From assembly GCF_000165425.1 (NCBI RefSeq), contig NW_001799028.1:1-64000 (forward strand): a stretch of 64,000 nt of DNA, in the 5' to 3' direction. How positions within the stretch are numbered: position 1 is the stretch's first letter; every line of letters starts with the position of its first letter. Source of the stretch: Paramecium tetraurelia. Taxonomy: Eukaryota; Ciliophora; Oligohymenophorea; Peniculida; Parameciidae. The translations under genes and the position numbers were made by a program. Of this stretch, positions 49,762 through 62,621 are shown one piece after another. A model generated the notes under the pieces. It was not told the DNA's origin, made no database searches, and was given only the letters and a program-made list of their open reading frames with translations.

Positions 49762-51755
49762 ATGAGTTTATTAAACTTCAATCCTGCAGTGAGGAGTGAA
49801 ATAACTACGTATGTAATCTATGATGTAAGGTAGTCCTCGATCAAAAAAAGTACTGGCTGCTCTGGGTTTGGTTGCTCAAGATCTCTACTATCCGACAAGA
49901 GAGGAGATCTTACAATTGGGAGTGTAATTTGAAGATGTAGACTTTTATGTCGAAGCCAAATTGCAGCATATGCGTGAAAGAGTTGACAGATTTTTGGATC
50001 TGGTTAGGTAGGAATACAATAATAATTCCGAAGAACATGAACGAAATGTAACTTATCGTCTAACTTTTAGTCTTAATCTAGTCAATTGTAATTGAGTCAA
50101 TCTTTTATGTAAAAGTAGGAACAGATTCTCAGAACTTTGCAAAACAAATAGAAGATTGAAATTGAAAGGGAAATGCAAACTGAAATGAAGATCGAAGAAA
50201 TGAAAAGGAAGAATCAAATGAAGGAAAAGAGAATCGAAGAGCTAAGGAAAATGTAGGAAGAAGAGTTTCATTAAAGAATGGAAGAGAAGGAGGCAAAACT
50301 CAAGTTGAGAGAACAAAAACTTAAATAGGCTAAGTTATAAGCAGACATTCACAATGAAACTATTATGCGTAAGTTCCAAGAGGAGGAACTCAAGATTCAA
50401 TAAAAATAAGCTAAATATGCGTTGATGAAGCAGATAGAGAAGGAGGAAAGGGAAAGAGAAATTTAAGAAAAAATGAACAGGAGAGCCTAAAGAATGGCAG
50501 AGTAAGAAGAACTAGTGCAGCATGAGAATCTGATTCGAAAACAAGAATATAACAAGAAATTATAAAATATGGAACAAATGCTGTTAGAAAAATAGCAATA
50601 CATCAGATAATAAAATTAATTAAAAGAGGAACGAGCTAGGGAAAAATATTAAAATGCTACTGCTCTAAAACAATTAGAGACATACTAAATGGAGCAAAAA
50701 ATTCATTCCAAAGAGAAGGAAATTCAAATGAGAAATACCATGCAAGAATTCAATAGACAATAATTATTACAGTAAAAGAGAAATTAGGAATAGTAAAAAC
50801 AGTACATGATGGAATAGAAGAAATTGATCATCAGTCAAGAACAACACAAGAGAAATCAAGAATACCTTAGTTAAGAGAAAGAAAGAGAGCTGAAGAAATC
50901 CAGGTTGGAAGAATAAAAGAAATTGAAGAGAGATGAGAGCAGTCTCATCTTATAATCTCATATGGAGGAAGTGTAAATGGTATATTAATTCATTCTACAA
51001 TATTTATTAGAAATAAAGATATCTGGATAAATAAACTGAGTTGGAGAAGCAAAGAATTATGGCACTGAAATAATAATAATTCTTAAATGCTGAAGAGTTG
51101 AGACAAAGAAACATCTAAAATATGAAGAGGAAATATGTTTAAGAGTTGTTGAAATTGGAAGATGCGGCTTAGAATTATTAAATTCAAAAAAGAAAAGAAT
51201 AATATAAAAATGCAGTTCTATTAGATGTATCATTCCATTTCCATTTTAGAGATTCGAAGAAACAGATAGAAGATTGAAACAATAATAAAATGAATATTAA
51301 AAATTACAGGACACTAAAAAGTAAATGGAAATTACTATTTAAAATGAAAAAATGAGGATTTTAGCAGTATTAAATACTAAATTTATTTAGAGGAATTTGA
51401 TAAAAAAAAATTATAATTAGCTGAAGAAAGAAGTACTCAACAACTCAGTTAAATTATTAAAGCTAACCCAACTGATAGATTGCCAACCAATAAACCAATT
51501 AAAACTAAAAGTGCAACCAGCTTTCATTTACCTCCTACAAAAGAATAAAAGGAACCAAAATTACCCTCTGAAAATAGATCTACTAATAACAAAAGCAAAA
51601 GGACTTTAGATGAAAAATCTATGTCCACTACATCATAAAAGAAAAGACATTATTTCATTTCAGAAGAAACCATGAAAGCTGTCCAATTATACGCAAATGG
51701 AGAGACCTTAAAACAATTTTAGATTGAAATACGTCCAAGTAAAAAGAAGAGATGA
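49762..51755 (+). CDS. Long coiled-coil protein
   Basis: Protein of about 621 residues, probably structural (cytoskeleton or basal body). After a short N-terminal domain (SKKVLAALGLVAQDLYYPTR, ...FEDVDFYVEAKLQHMRERVD) nearly all of it is Lys/Glu/Gln-rich heptad sequence, then a basic Ser/Thr/Lys-rich tail ending QIEIRPSKKKR. Introns: 49809-49833 (25 nt), 50048-50070 (23 nt), 50980-51010 (31 nt), 51227-51249 (23 nt) and 51367-51392 (26 nt, ending GAG); together they give an exact frame. The N-terminal region is the conserved part and may bind a partner. No family named. Confidence 0.8.
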
Positions 51756-52469
51756 GAAGAATTTTGAAAAGAAATTTATATCTATATATCAAAATAGAAT
51801 CACTATATCAGTCTTTATCATTAGAACTATATAACTATTTTATATAACACAAAAGCAAGGGTTTGGCTTAATTTTTTCAATAAAATAACTCAGGAGTACC
51901 ATATTATTTGAATTTTAATATTGGATTCATCAATGTATTATTTAGATTACTTTAATCAAATAGAATTCTATTTTTAATTTAATTAAATTAAGATCTTCTA
52001 TATTTCTAAAAACTGATTTAATATGTTATCTATAACTGAAGTCTTACTATTATATGACATTCTTATTTAATAGTATTTCTGAAATGTCATAAATTTGAAT
52101 CAATCCCAATTCTAATTAAAAATACTTTGATAAATTAAATAATTTAAGAAATCAATATTCTACTTAGTAATTTTATTTCATCCAAAACTATATTTCAGAT
52201 CTTCAATTTATCATTTTCAATTTCCAAATACACTATTATTATACTATTTAAGTGGTAATTATACCATAATATTATTAACTTATAAAATATTAATGAATTC
52301 TTGCCAAAAAGTGCATCATTAAAACAGCAAAATTATTGGTATTTGCCAATAATGTAAGTAGACTTATTTGGGTTGTAAGTTTTGTTTTGCCGAAGTCCAT
52401 TATATGCATATTGATGATTTTCTATTAAATGATAATATTCTCTTAATCATAGAGTCAGTACTAGAGAAA
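51756..52469. other. Intergenic
   Basis: AT-rich spacer of about 710 bases between two plus-strand genes. TGA codons are frequent in all frames and I see no RNA gene or repeat. Confidence 0.6.
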
Positions 52470-54862
52470 ATGGAAATGGCAAAACAATATTTGGAGTAGA
52501 AAAATTTGTAAATAAATGAACAGTTTAATTCATTTATTCAAGCCAAATACACTTAGCTTTAAAAGATAAAATCCCATCTCTTAAATCAAAATTTACAAAA
52601 TCTATTAAATTTGGAGTTTCTTATTACAATAAATTAGGACTACATTTTATATGATATCTTGGCTTATTTGAAATTATCGTCAGAGCTCTTTTCTTAATAG
52701 TAAATAGAAAATATTCGATAAGTTTTTGTTAATCAATTCCAAAATGTCTAATAAGAATATTAAATTATACTAATGTTCGATAAAAGTATATTGCATTCAT
52801 TTATAAGGTTGCCTATTATATTCAATTCAAAAATATGAGAAAGCACTTTAAATATCCTCTAAAATACTAAAATTAACATAGAAAATATATTTTCTAAATA
52901 AAAACATTCTAGAATTTAATAAGGAAATCAAATTGAAATCTAATAGTTATAAATGGAGTTTAGAATGTTTGTTTGGGAGAAATCTATATTTAATCAAAGA
53001 ATACAAAAAGAGTCTTGATTTCTTTTAGAAATTGAGAAATAACAATACTAATTAATAAATCCTAAAGGAAAGTTCTCTGTACATAAGCCTCAACTTAATG
53101 TAGTTGAATAAAAATGAAGATGCAATAAATTACCTTTCTATGTATAGTAAAATAGACTCAACTAATTTACTCATAAATCTTTTTGAAGGTATTTTTTAAA
53201 TTTACCTTTTTAGCTTTTGCTTTAGAAAGATTTGGGAAGTTAGAGTTTGCTCTTTAAAAATATAAATTAATGGCTCAAAAAACAAATAAATCCTTTTATA
53301 ATCTACTCTATGGTAACTAATTTAAAATTAAATTAACAGGAAAAGTCTTACTCAATTGCAAGAAGTTTCACTAAGCCCAAGAAATATTTGATAAAGTTAT
53401 TGAGCATAGGAATTTGAAAGAGATTGCCTAAGTTTACAAATGTATTAATCCACATTTATAAAGGTTTGACTCTATTAAATCAAAATGAACTTGAATCAGC
53501 TATGAAATAATCAGAAACGCTGATTGATACTAATCAAAACAGTGTTTATGGATGTCTACTGAAAGGTAAAAAAGTAAATTGAATAATATTAGGTATTATC
53601 TTACAAATGTAAGATAAAATAGAAGATGTTAATGCAATGAGCAAATACATAAATTAACAATTCCCTGATAATGGATGGAACTATTTTTTTTAAAGTGAAT
53701 ATTTTAATTTAGATTTATAGGTTATGTTTTAATTTTAGATTCTAAATTTGAATAAGCATAGATCTTTTTAGAGAAGATCTCTGGCGAGAAACATAAGCTT
53801 CTATTTTTCAAAGTTTTATTTTTACTTAAGCTTAATAAAATTCAAGAGGCTTTTGAGATCATTTAGTAATTGAATAAGGAAGATTAATATATTGCTCTCT
53901 TAAAAGAAGCATTTTTGATTATAAAAGAAAATGGATAGGCTAAAATTGGGATATTGTAATTTAAAAGGCTATTTGAAATCAACCCTTAGGATTATATGGC
54001 TATGCATTATTAAGGTATTCTTTCTCATCGTTATGTAGGATACTGTTTCTATCTTGAATTATCATACAGTTAAGCAATTGAGTGTTTTAACGAAGCTATA
54101 AAGCTGAAACCAGACCTCGCTGAATCATACTTTTATAAAGGTAGAATAATGAAGATTATATTTAGGCGAATCCTTATTTAGAGAGTTAGAATTTTCAAAG
54201 GCATTGGATTGTTACATTATTGCAAGCAAGAATGAAGAATTTAATAATGAATAAGTAAACTTTTAGAAAGGAAATCTTAATTTATTTTTATCTCAATTTG
54301 AATTCGCCTTATCATCTTATGAAGATTCTAAGTCAATAGATTTGGCTTCTATTATGAAGGCTGTAATCGATTGGTATCAAAAAAAATTTTAAGAAGCATC
54401 AGTAGAAGCTGAAAGAAAGAAGGATAGATACAAATAGCTCTTTTTTATGTTAGGTAATAGAATTAGATAGAAATTTAGGAATGTTGTATAATGAATTAGG
54501 AAATAAATAATTTGCTCAGTATTATTAAGATCAATTCAAGACTATGAATCAGCTTGGAACCTATAATTTTCACAAGGGAAATTACTAAAATGGTAAAGTT
54601 TTTATTAAATATATGGAAAGGAATTCTCAAAGTTTTGAAAAATTATCCGATAGTATTAACTTTAATCATATGATATATAATAGGGGAATATGAAATACTG
54701 AAATATGCGGCATGGTTTTTAGATTAATAAGCTAAAGAAATTAGTTTATGCAAAGCTTAATGGAAATGTCCAAAATTCTTTTATTAATCAATAAATATTG
54801 AATAGAATAGGAATATAAATGAGGAGTTATTAAAGCACTTTGCTAAATATCCAGTAATTTGA
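52470..54862 (+). CDS. TPR-repeat protein
   Basis: Protein-interaction scaffold of roughly 700 residues. Start MEMAKQYLEQKNLQINEQFN. An N-terminal coiled coil precedes repeated helical pairs with TPR character (LYLIKEYKKSLDFFQKL, ALERFGKLEFALQKYKLMA, VLLNCKKFHQAQEIFDKV, NLGMLYNELGNKQFAQYYQ). Introns resolved: 52785-52806, 53189-53213, 53313-53339, 53442-53463 and 53566-53592 (22-27 nt each); more are needed between 53680 and 54480 and were not all fixed. The last exon is secure, ending EELLKHFAKYPVI then TGA. Function unknown; ciliary TPR proteins are one possibility. Confidence 0.75.
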
Positions 54863-54927
54863 TAATTTTATATATATATGTAATTTTATTTTATAATGAA
54901 TAACTATCTGTTTTTGAAAAAATATAA

Positions 54928-56402
54928 TCATTTCTATCTACTTAGAATAGATGGTTTTATGTCTCTATTATAAACTTACTACTTTTGAACGTAGTTGTCT
55001 TCTACACTTTATAAGGAATCGAGATTTTGTTTTTCAAGTGTTGGGTTTAAAACTTGCTTAGATTTAAGACTAATTGAATGTCCAACATAGTCAGTATACA
55101 TAGTTGAGAACGTATCTCCAAAGAAGGGATGTTGAAGAGCTTAGTATGCTGTGATTCTTTCTTCGGGATCTTTTGCTAACATTGCTTTTAATAATGACTA
55201 GCCATATATGATTGAACTGTTTACAATGCAATTTTTAGAATAATTATGCTGTTAGACTATAGACCAATCGATTTAACATTTTTTGTTGTTGGCCAAGACT
55301 TGATCAGAAGTTTAGCCTTAAAAGCAACTGATGCCCTTTGATAATCTATAAGGATTAGAGAATGTATTAATACAATTTAAAGAATACCACTCCAAGGCTA
55401 AAGATATCACAAAGGGAAGTCCAAGCCTTCTGCTAGTCCTTTCTCATGTTAACAATTTCAGGAGCCATGTAACCAGGAGTCCCACATCTATTGTATTACA
55501 ATTAGTTCTTAATGCTGAGTCCAAAATCAATAATTTTGACGCAATTATGATGTTATTAGGAAATCATTATATTTTATGGTTTTATATCTCTGTGTATTAC
55601 TTGTTCTTAATGTATAACAGCCAGTGCCATTAGCAAGGCTTAGAGGATAGTTTTGATTTCTGATTCTTTAAGAATATTTTAATTTTTCTTCAGCTATTCG
55701 ATTAGAGTAGATAATGCAATTCCATCCAAATATTCAACTATAATTCCGTAATGATACTCTTCAACACGATAGACTTCGTATATTTTAAGGATGGATTCGT
55801 GATTAAAGGACCTAAGAATTCCAATTTCATTCTCAACTAATTGCTGCTAATATTCGAAAATTTTACCATATTCTCCTTGTCGTTCTTCTATTTGCTTGAC
55901 ACATATTTCATAGCAAAGACTTTTTTGTCATTTTACCTAAAAATTTTATATACAGAAGAAAAAGATCCCTTCCCAATTAATTCATCTATTTTATAGTGGT
56001 CATCGAAGGAATGGAACCCAATTAAACAACTTATTTCTTGTCGAAATTTTTATAATTATTCTGAAGCGGCCTCAAAGTATTTCACATTCTTTCTAATTTA
56101 TTCTCATTTTTGAAAACTTACTTATATTTTATACCGAAGGCACGATTTTAACCGTGTTCTTACTTCCAGTAGACGATATTTTTCAAATTGAGTTCTAATT
56201 TATACTTAGGATTAGGGTCATTGATATGCTAAGATTGTGGTTGATTATATACTTCTCCTATTGTAATCATATTGGGTAAGGCATGAACATAGTAGACTTT
56301 ATCTTTAAATAAGTGTCGACGGACACATTTGAAAGAGTATTTTACAGTCCCATAATTTATGAGAGGTTGTGTTTAAGGTATTTCACCTATTGATTAGAGC
56401 AT
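54928..56402 (-). CDS. Serine/threonine protein kinase with PH-like N-terminus
   Basis: Kinase of about 472 residues. The first ~130 residues (MLQSIGEIPQTQPLINYGTV...KYFEAASEQLQKFRQEI) have the look of a PH-domain-like module often placed before ciliate kinases. The catalytic domain shows GKGSFSSVYK (Gly loop), FAMKYV (ATP Lys), HRDIKPQNIM (catalytic loop), DFGLS (Mg2+ Asp) and CGTPGYMAPE (activation segment and APE). Introns: 56093-56121 (29 nt) and 55346-55373 (28 nt). One base appears missing near 55895-55901 (after AMKYVS). All catalytic residues are present. Subfamily not assigned. Confidence 0.9.
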
Positions 56403-56751
56403 ATATATATTAATAGATTCAATTTGTTATACTAAATAAATTATTTGGAGTTGTCGAGATCAAATCTAAATGGTGGGCACCTTATGAACCGAAATAACAG
56501 TGCACTATAAATAGTAAATCAAGTTTCTAAGGGAAGAATATAAATGAACGAGAGAAATAATATTAGAAAATGAGAGTATTGAGAAGGTGAGGTAAGAAAA
56601 ACGAAATAAAATAAATCGTTTTTTTATGAGTGATATTATGATTAAAACAGCAAAATGATTAAAGGATTGAAATAGATGTTTCAGTTATTAATCAATGATA
56701 CCACTATTAATAGTAATAAATAAATTTATACTAAAATTATAAATTAACTAA

Positions 56752-57630
56752 TCAGAATATTTAACACTCTCCACAACAGGCTCTGGTTTTTGGCTACTCT
56801 TTAATTTCCCTTCTTTCATAATGAGATTTGTCCACGCTTTCCCTCAATACAGCAGATGCAACTATAGATTTCTCATCTTCTTCCATGACTGTGGTTTCCA
56901 TTTGACTCAGTAATTATTACACTTTCTATTCTTGGCCATTGATTAATTCATCTATTTCATATTGAAGTCTTTATTTTTCCTCTAACATTTATTGTATTAG
57001 TAGTTCCTCGTTCTTTGCTGTTTTCTCTTTCAATAATTATTTCTGCTCCTATTTCTTTTATTTCAAAAGCATCTTTTCATCGAGTTCTTATTGTTTTTAT
57101 TTCTCTTATTTCATTCTTCTTTTCATAAATTGTTAATTTTGTTTATTGATTTATTCTTATTCTTTGATCTCAAAATTGATGTCTTGCAAAAGTAATTGTT
57201 TATCCTTGATCAAATTGGTCAAATCATTTAATATCACTTGATCTTTGTTAGTTTGTTTCATGCATTGGCAAATAATGTCTTCCAATTCATCGATTCTCTA
57301 CGTATAAATATGCTAAACTACCTAATTCATAGTGAATATTTGCTCATCTTATTTGCATGTCTCTTAATCGATCTCTTCCAATTGCGACAAGCATTTATCA
57401 TTCATTTCTTATATCACATCATCTATTTGTTTTTCATCAAAATCCAGAACATGTTGATAGATTTCATTTTTATTGTCATCCTATATTTTAACGACAATAT
57501 TTTCTGTTATCTCATTCTCAGCTTCGATTCTATTTTAGAGTTCCAATACTAGAGAGAGTGCTCCATATAATTATTCTTAATAGTAAGGTATGGCATCTAA
57601 AGACAATTAATCAACAACAGTTTAATCCAT
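56752..57630 (-). CDS. Coiled-coil protein, unknown
   Basis: Intronless, 292 residues (MDQTVVDQLSLDAIPYYQEQ). Almost entirely Gln/Glu/Lys heptads (IDELEDIICQCMKQTNKDQV; LLLQDINFEIKEQEQINKQN; EKQKQQELDEKMLLKQKKQE). Ends with a short Cys-containing tail (KTRACCGECQIF). Probably a cytoskeletal or ciliary rod protein; no family named. Stop TGA 56752-56754. Confidence 0.75.
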
Positions 57631-58644
57631 TTTTATTAATAAATTTTATATATATAACGAATATTTAGCGGGTAATTTTTAATCATAATTTCTATTTAGG
57701 TATAAACTCAAAAGGGGGAGGTTTAGATTACTTTACTTATTGAAATTTTATTTATGGAATTGTAACATTCCTAATACTTGCAATACTTTATAACTGATTT
57801 GGAGGATGAAAGGTAAATTCAAAGGTTATTATTTCCTTTTATCTTCTTCCTGTTTGATATTACGTAAATCCAATTTTGAGGCATACCTCCATTAAATTAG
57901 TTCTAATTCTTCATTCATCTCTTACTCAATTTGATGTTAAAGTCACTATCTCTACTTCATTTCAATATTACATAAATCCTAATTACATGTAGTTCCTTGC
58001 AAAAATGTAAAACTGAAAGTTAATTTAAAAAAGTTATTCATGATTATTTTAAGTTATTTCCATAATTTTTAAGGGATTCAATAACTTTAGGGTATCTTAA
58101 TTTTTCTTGATATTGAAAATATGAACTTCTCTTCTGGTTGGAAATCTTAAATGAAATGATCAATTTAATTTTATAATATTTGTTAAAATAATTGAAATAC
58201 TTTTGATAAATTAATAATTGGTTGTAATGAATTATTTCTGAACCAATTTGAATTCTAGCATTTTGAGATTGTTTTTTCAATTTTTGATATTATGAAGTTC
58301 AATTATTCTTATGTATAGTTACATTTAAGCATGAATTTACAAGCTTGAATTTATAATAAATTTTAGACAATTATAAATGAAATTGAACTAAAATTTGTGA
58401 TAGTGTAGATTGAAATAATAAAAGAAAAGGTGGATTAAATATTACAATAAATCTAAAAAGTTACATACTTTGAGAACTTGGGAGAGACAAATAAAAAAGT
58501 TCAAATATGGAATTCTAAATGAATACTTTGGTGAAATTAATTAAAAGTTTTAAAACCTATTAATTAATGTGACAACATCTATTTAATATGATGAGATTGT
58601 GATATATATTTAAGGTGATAAGATTTTGTAAAAAAGATTCACAA
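57631..58644. other. Intergenic with possible coiled-coil gene relic
   Basis: Mostly AT-rich. Around 57810-57990 the minus strand reads QHQIEQEMNEELELIQWRYA...LDLRNIKQEEDKRK, similar in style to nearby coiled-coil proteins but cut by TGA on the upstream side, so probably a remnant. A minus frame at 58044-58280 (KKQSQNARIQIGSEIIHYNQ) is open but not convincing. Confidence 0.4.
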
Positions 58645-59016
58645 TCAATCCAGCAGAAAGATGGGACTGTTTGATCTAAGTCTCTTTTGAGATACATTCT
58701 TTCTTAATAATCTATTGACAGAGGGATTTAACACTATTTTGTCAGCAGAATTTCCAATAGTATCTAAAATAATATTTTAACTTCTTTATCTCTTTTCCTT
58801 CCAATACTGCTATTCTTTAATCTGAGGATCTGTTTTAGTCTGTACTCCCAAATTGTGCAGATATCGGACAATTTCCAATTCAGTCTAATATTCTTTTTAG
58901 TCTATATAGTATTCAATTGAGTCATTCAAATCAGTTGTAGACATAGGGCTAGTTTGGGTTGAATTTGAGCCCAGAAGTGCGAAAACAGGATTTAAATGAT
59001 TATAAGTTTGTTTCAT
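58645..59016 (-). CDS. Small protein, unknown
   Basis: Intronless, 123 residues: MKQTYNHLNPVFALLGSNST, then an acidic/aromatic helical part (SIEYYIDQKEYQTELEIVRY) and a basic C-terminus (NRLLRKNVSQKRLRSNSPIF). Balanced composition and a clean ATG-TGA frame in otherwise AT-rich DNA support coding. No domain recognised. Confidence 0.6.
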
Positions 59017-59681
59017 GGAATCACTTCTCAAGTATTTTAATTTAATATATTATTGATATGTTTCGAATATGTAAATATGAATCCTCCTTCAGTCGAAATA
59101 CAGTGTTGGGAAAAGTTAAGACTATTTTACTAAAGTTAAAAGGTTTTCAAATTCTAAGTATGCAGCTTTAAATACATTTTATTAGTTCAAAAAATGAAAT
59201 GAAAAATGTTCACAAATTTAGATTAAAGCCATATTTAATATAGTTGTTATCATTGTTAGTACCAATTTATTGAAACAAATCAATTAAAAGACTCATGATC
59301 TGAAATTAACAGTTGAGTTATTTCAATATAAAATTAAATAATATAAAAAATACTAGTAATTCATTATTATTAACATTCTTACAGAAGTTATAAAAGAAAG
59401 TATCTGGGCTGGAAAGTGATATTTGTTATTCTCATTGTTCCTATTCACTCTAAGTAAAAATACACTGGAATTATTAAGAATCAGTAATTTTAATTTACTC
59501 TCTTGGTATGAATTTAAGACCTATTTTTAAATTAAATTATCCTTAATTAAACATTAATTTTTGTAGAAGATAATGAATTCTACCATAATAATCAATAAAA
59601 TGCAGATTGAAAGACTGATATGAGATATTATTTAAGAATTTATTAATGTTCATTATCTTACACTCTTAATATATAAAATAA
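59017..59681. other. Intergenic
   Basis: About 660 AT-rich bases between two minus-strand genes; no protein-like frame, RNA gene or repeat recognised. Confidence 0.6.
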
Positions 59682-60540
59682 TCATGATATTAACTTTTCT
59701 ATAATCTCTTATTAAATGTTATAAGCTTGGGGTTTAAAAAATTCTATGGTTTTCATATTTTTATAATTTGATTACAAGTACTCATCAATAGTACCGATTT
59801 CATCAACTATTCTCATAATTTGCATGATGCTTACTTTAATTTTTGAGCCTGATAGCCAGTTAATATGGAAGACTGAAATGCCTCATTTAAACAGTCTGTT
59901 TATTCATGTAGATTTATGAACTTTTTAGACAGGTTCAATGTTATTTGTTTTTTAAGTTCAATTTCATTATTTTTCATTGAATTGTTTAACCATTCTTTAT
60001 CTGTCTCTTTGTAAGGTTGAAAGGGATTCAAACGATCCTTGTACTTTCCATGTGACAAATTAATCACTTCTAAATTCTCTCTCTTTATCAATTCAGAGAT
60101 GTTCCACAGTTATCCTGAAAAAGTATAATCTCCAATTTCTGAATTATTTGCAGCAATAATCTTATCTGCACAACTCAATATGATATTTGCACTATTATAA
60201 ACTTGAGCTCCTGCAAAGCATAAAATAGGGAGTCTAAATTTAAATAAATCAAGCACTTTTGTTTTTAAGCAAATTTTTAAAGTAAATATTATATTTGCTT
60301 TGCTTAGACTACAGATCCACCTTAGCAATCAATTTGTACAGCAAGGACTTTTGCCTAATAAAAAGAAAAATTTTCCAATTGATTTCTTATTAATTAGGTT
60401 AATTTTGAAGTGATTGGTCTCTGTATATTGATTCTAATAATCCTGTTTAATAAATTCATGAATAAAATTAATTAATTTCCATACACTATTCCTATTTTTC
60501 ATTCAATTGGAAAAATACTCAAATATTTTTGGCAATCTCT
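59682..60540 (-). CDS. SppA-like (peptidase S49) protein, 5' end uncertain
   Basis: Member of the signal-peptide-peptidase A / ClpP-like fold. The core reads KIGIVYGNQLILFMNLLNRI, then KVLAVQIDCQGGSVVQAKQI (matching the family VxLxIDSPGG block), LPILCFAGAQVYNSANIILS (region that in active enzymes carries the nucleophile Ser of ASGGYY; here no Ser-Gly-Gly is seen) and ADKIIAANNSEIGDY. The C-terminus is KIVDEIGTIDEYLQSNYKNM. Introns: 60234-60256 and 59812-59834 (23 nt each). Upstream of about 60505 a TGA interrupts; FHKRLPKIFEYFSN near 60530-60570 looks like the family N-terminus in another frame, so an intron or sequence error is missed. Possibly catalytically inactive. Confidence 0.7.
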
Positions 60541-60642
60541 TGTGAAATTCGTATAATTAATAAAATTGTGTGATTTTAAGATTACTATATGAAATTCTCA
60601 AAGATTAATTTAAAACATTAATTTATTTTTATTTCTATTAAC

Positions 60643-62309
60643 ATGATTGAAGATTGCGAACTAGATTAAATTATTGGTACGAGAAATCAATTCGGCCCCA
60701 ACAGATATATTGTAGTTTCGGAATCGCTTTTCTTTGAAAGTTATGAATTATGTAAATCCTTTTACTATTAAATAGTTTAATAATCAGCATAGTTAATCAA
60801 CATTCAAAAGGAGAATGAAAAGAATTCAACGTTGGAAAAGAATGATCGTTTCATCATTTTTGCTACAAGTATATTAAGGCAACAAGCATTTGAACAACAT
60901 ATGAAATTTAATTCATAGCAATTAGAGTAATATCGGTAAGGCAATTAAGCAAGTGTTATAATCTCAACTATAAATAAATTGATAAAAGAAAATATAGATC
61001 CTACAACTGCAAAAAAAAAAGATGAGCTAAATAATTTTTAAGATAAGAATGAAGAAGAAAAAAAAAAAATAGAGCAGTAAAGAAGAGAAGCTTTCATTTA
61101 GGAAAATTGCATAATTATAATAGAATTAGAATAAACTGAAATCTATGAAATGAAGAAAAAAAATTCTCATAAATTATAGGCTGAGGATTTTTTAAAATTT
61201 TTAGAAACTAAATCAAAGGATAATGTAGAATTTTGGGAAAATTAAAGCAGGCTTAGGCAAGTATATTCGAAAGAAATATCTAAATTGATGTACAATCCTC
61301 AAATTGACGAGACATATATATATATAACTAGAAGATAAATATCAATTAATGATATTAGGAGTTAATTTGAATAACAATTTTAAATTAAGTAAATTGTCGA
61401 TGAAAATCATCAGCAAGTTGAAGAACTTTATTAAGATATTATAAATATTCCAACTTAAAGATATGTCCCTTTAATAATTTATAATTAGTTATTTAGAGAC
61501 TAAGTTATTAATCCAATACTTGAATTAGCAAAATAAAACAGATAAGTGAGCTTTTAAACCATTTAGACATGTTTAGGTTTTGCAGAATTTAAACCTATTG
61601 AAGTATTTCTAAAATTGATTGAAACTGTTGAAAATTGCAGAGACATAATAAGATGGATTAATGTAAATAATTTCAATATACATAGTTATTATAAAGACAT
61701 TTAGAAGGCAAATCCGTATAAAAATCATCTGAAGCCGTTGGCGATAAGGATTAAATAATTTATAAAGTGAGAGAGTATTTAATGAAATCTTATAAATAAT
61801 TGGATAAGAGATTTCAGGACGAATTTTTGGATGCAAAGAAAGAAGACTCTTATGATAAATTTTTAGTGAGCAAGGATAATATGGAAAATACCTAGTTCAG
61901 GGAGTAGTAGTAGGAGTAGATTTTCTCAAACACTTACTTTAGTCTTGTGTTGTATGAAATCAAAGAAAATTTCTTAATGCTTTATTAAAATTTTAAAATT
62001 GGAGCAGAAAGTTTCAATGTAATAGCAAAACTAGAATTTTTTAATTAAAATAAAAATGAAGATAATTTTCAAACTGACTAAGGCGATCCTACTTCAAAAG
62101 CCAAAGGAAACAATCCAGTTTAAAAAAAAAAACAAAATGAACAACCTTCTAAAGACTATCCTCCTTAAGCTGACCATGTCGATATTAATTAAATTAGTTT
62201 GATTGATAAAGAGGAAGGAAAAACAGTTTATACGTATTTATTTTATAGATTGTAGACTTAAATTTTAATTGAAAGAAGAGCATTAATAATTAGTTTAAAC
62301 TAAAAATGA
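60643..62309 (+). CDS. Long protein with coiled-coil segment, unknown
   Basis: About 555 residues, starting MIEDCELDQIIGTRNQFGPN. A Lys/Glu-rich helical stretch lies near residues 140-210, and the second half is helical with conserved-looking segments (FAEFKPIEVFLKLIETVENC; YKVREYLMKSYKQLDKRF). One base seems missing near 61710-61712; adding one restores a frame that runs on to TGA 62307. The DNA just after the stop (to 62457) also reads protein-like in another frame (VLIRTVTIKVKQTMYNPQ), so a last intron and C-terminal exon may have been missed. No family recognised. Confidence 0.65.
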
Positions 62310-62621
62310 GTAATATAGAAATCTAATAATGGAGTAAATAATAATATTAATAATAGTGTTCTAATAAGAACCGTTACCATAAAGGTGAAGCAAACTATGT
62401 ATAATCCTTAAACTAGAAAGTTTGCATTAAAAATTACACAATTTGTTGTAATTTGATAATTATCTAAGTGAATTAAGAATAGTTTTTAATATATACAATC
62501 CATATTAATTTTCCAATTTCTCTATTCATTACTACTGATGTATCAATAATTTTCCTTTTGTTTATTTTCTAATTTCGTATTTCTTTCTTTACTTAATATT
62601 ATAATTTTAAGTCATTTTTTA

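Noticed and set aside
57238-57552. 104-codon hydrophobic plus-strand frame
   Set aside because: It is the antisense shadow of the coiled-coil protein on the minus strand; Gln/Glu codons read backwards give Leu, Phe and Ile.
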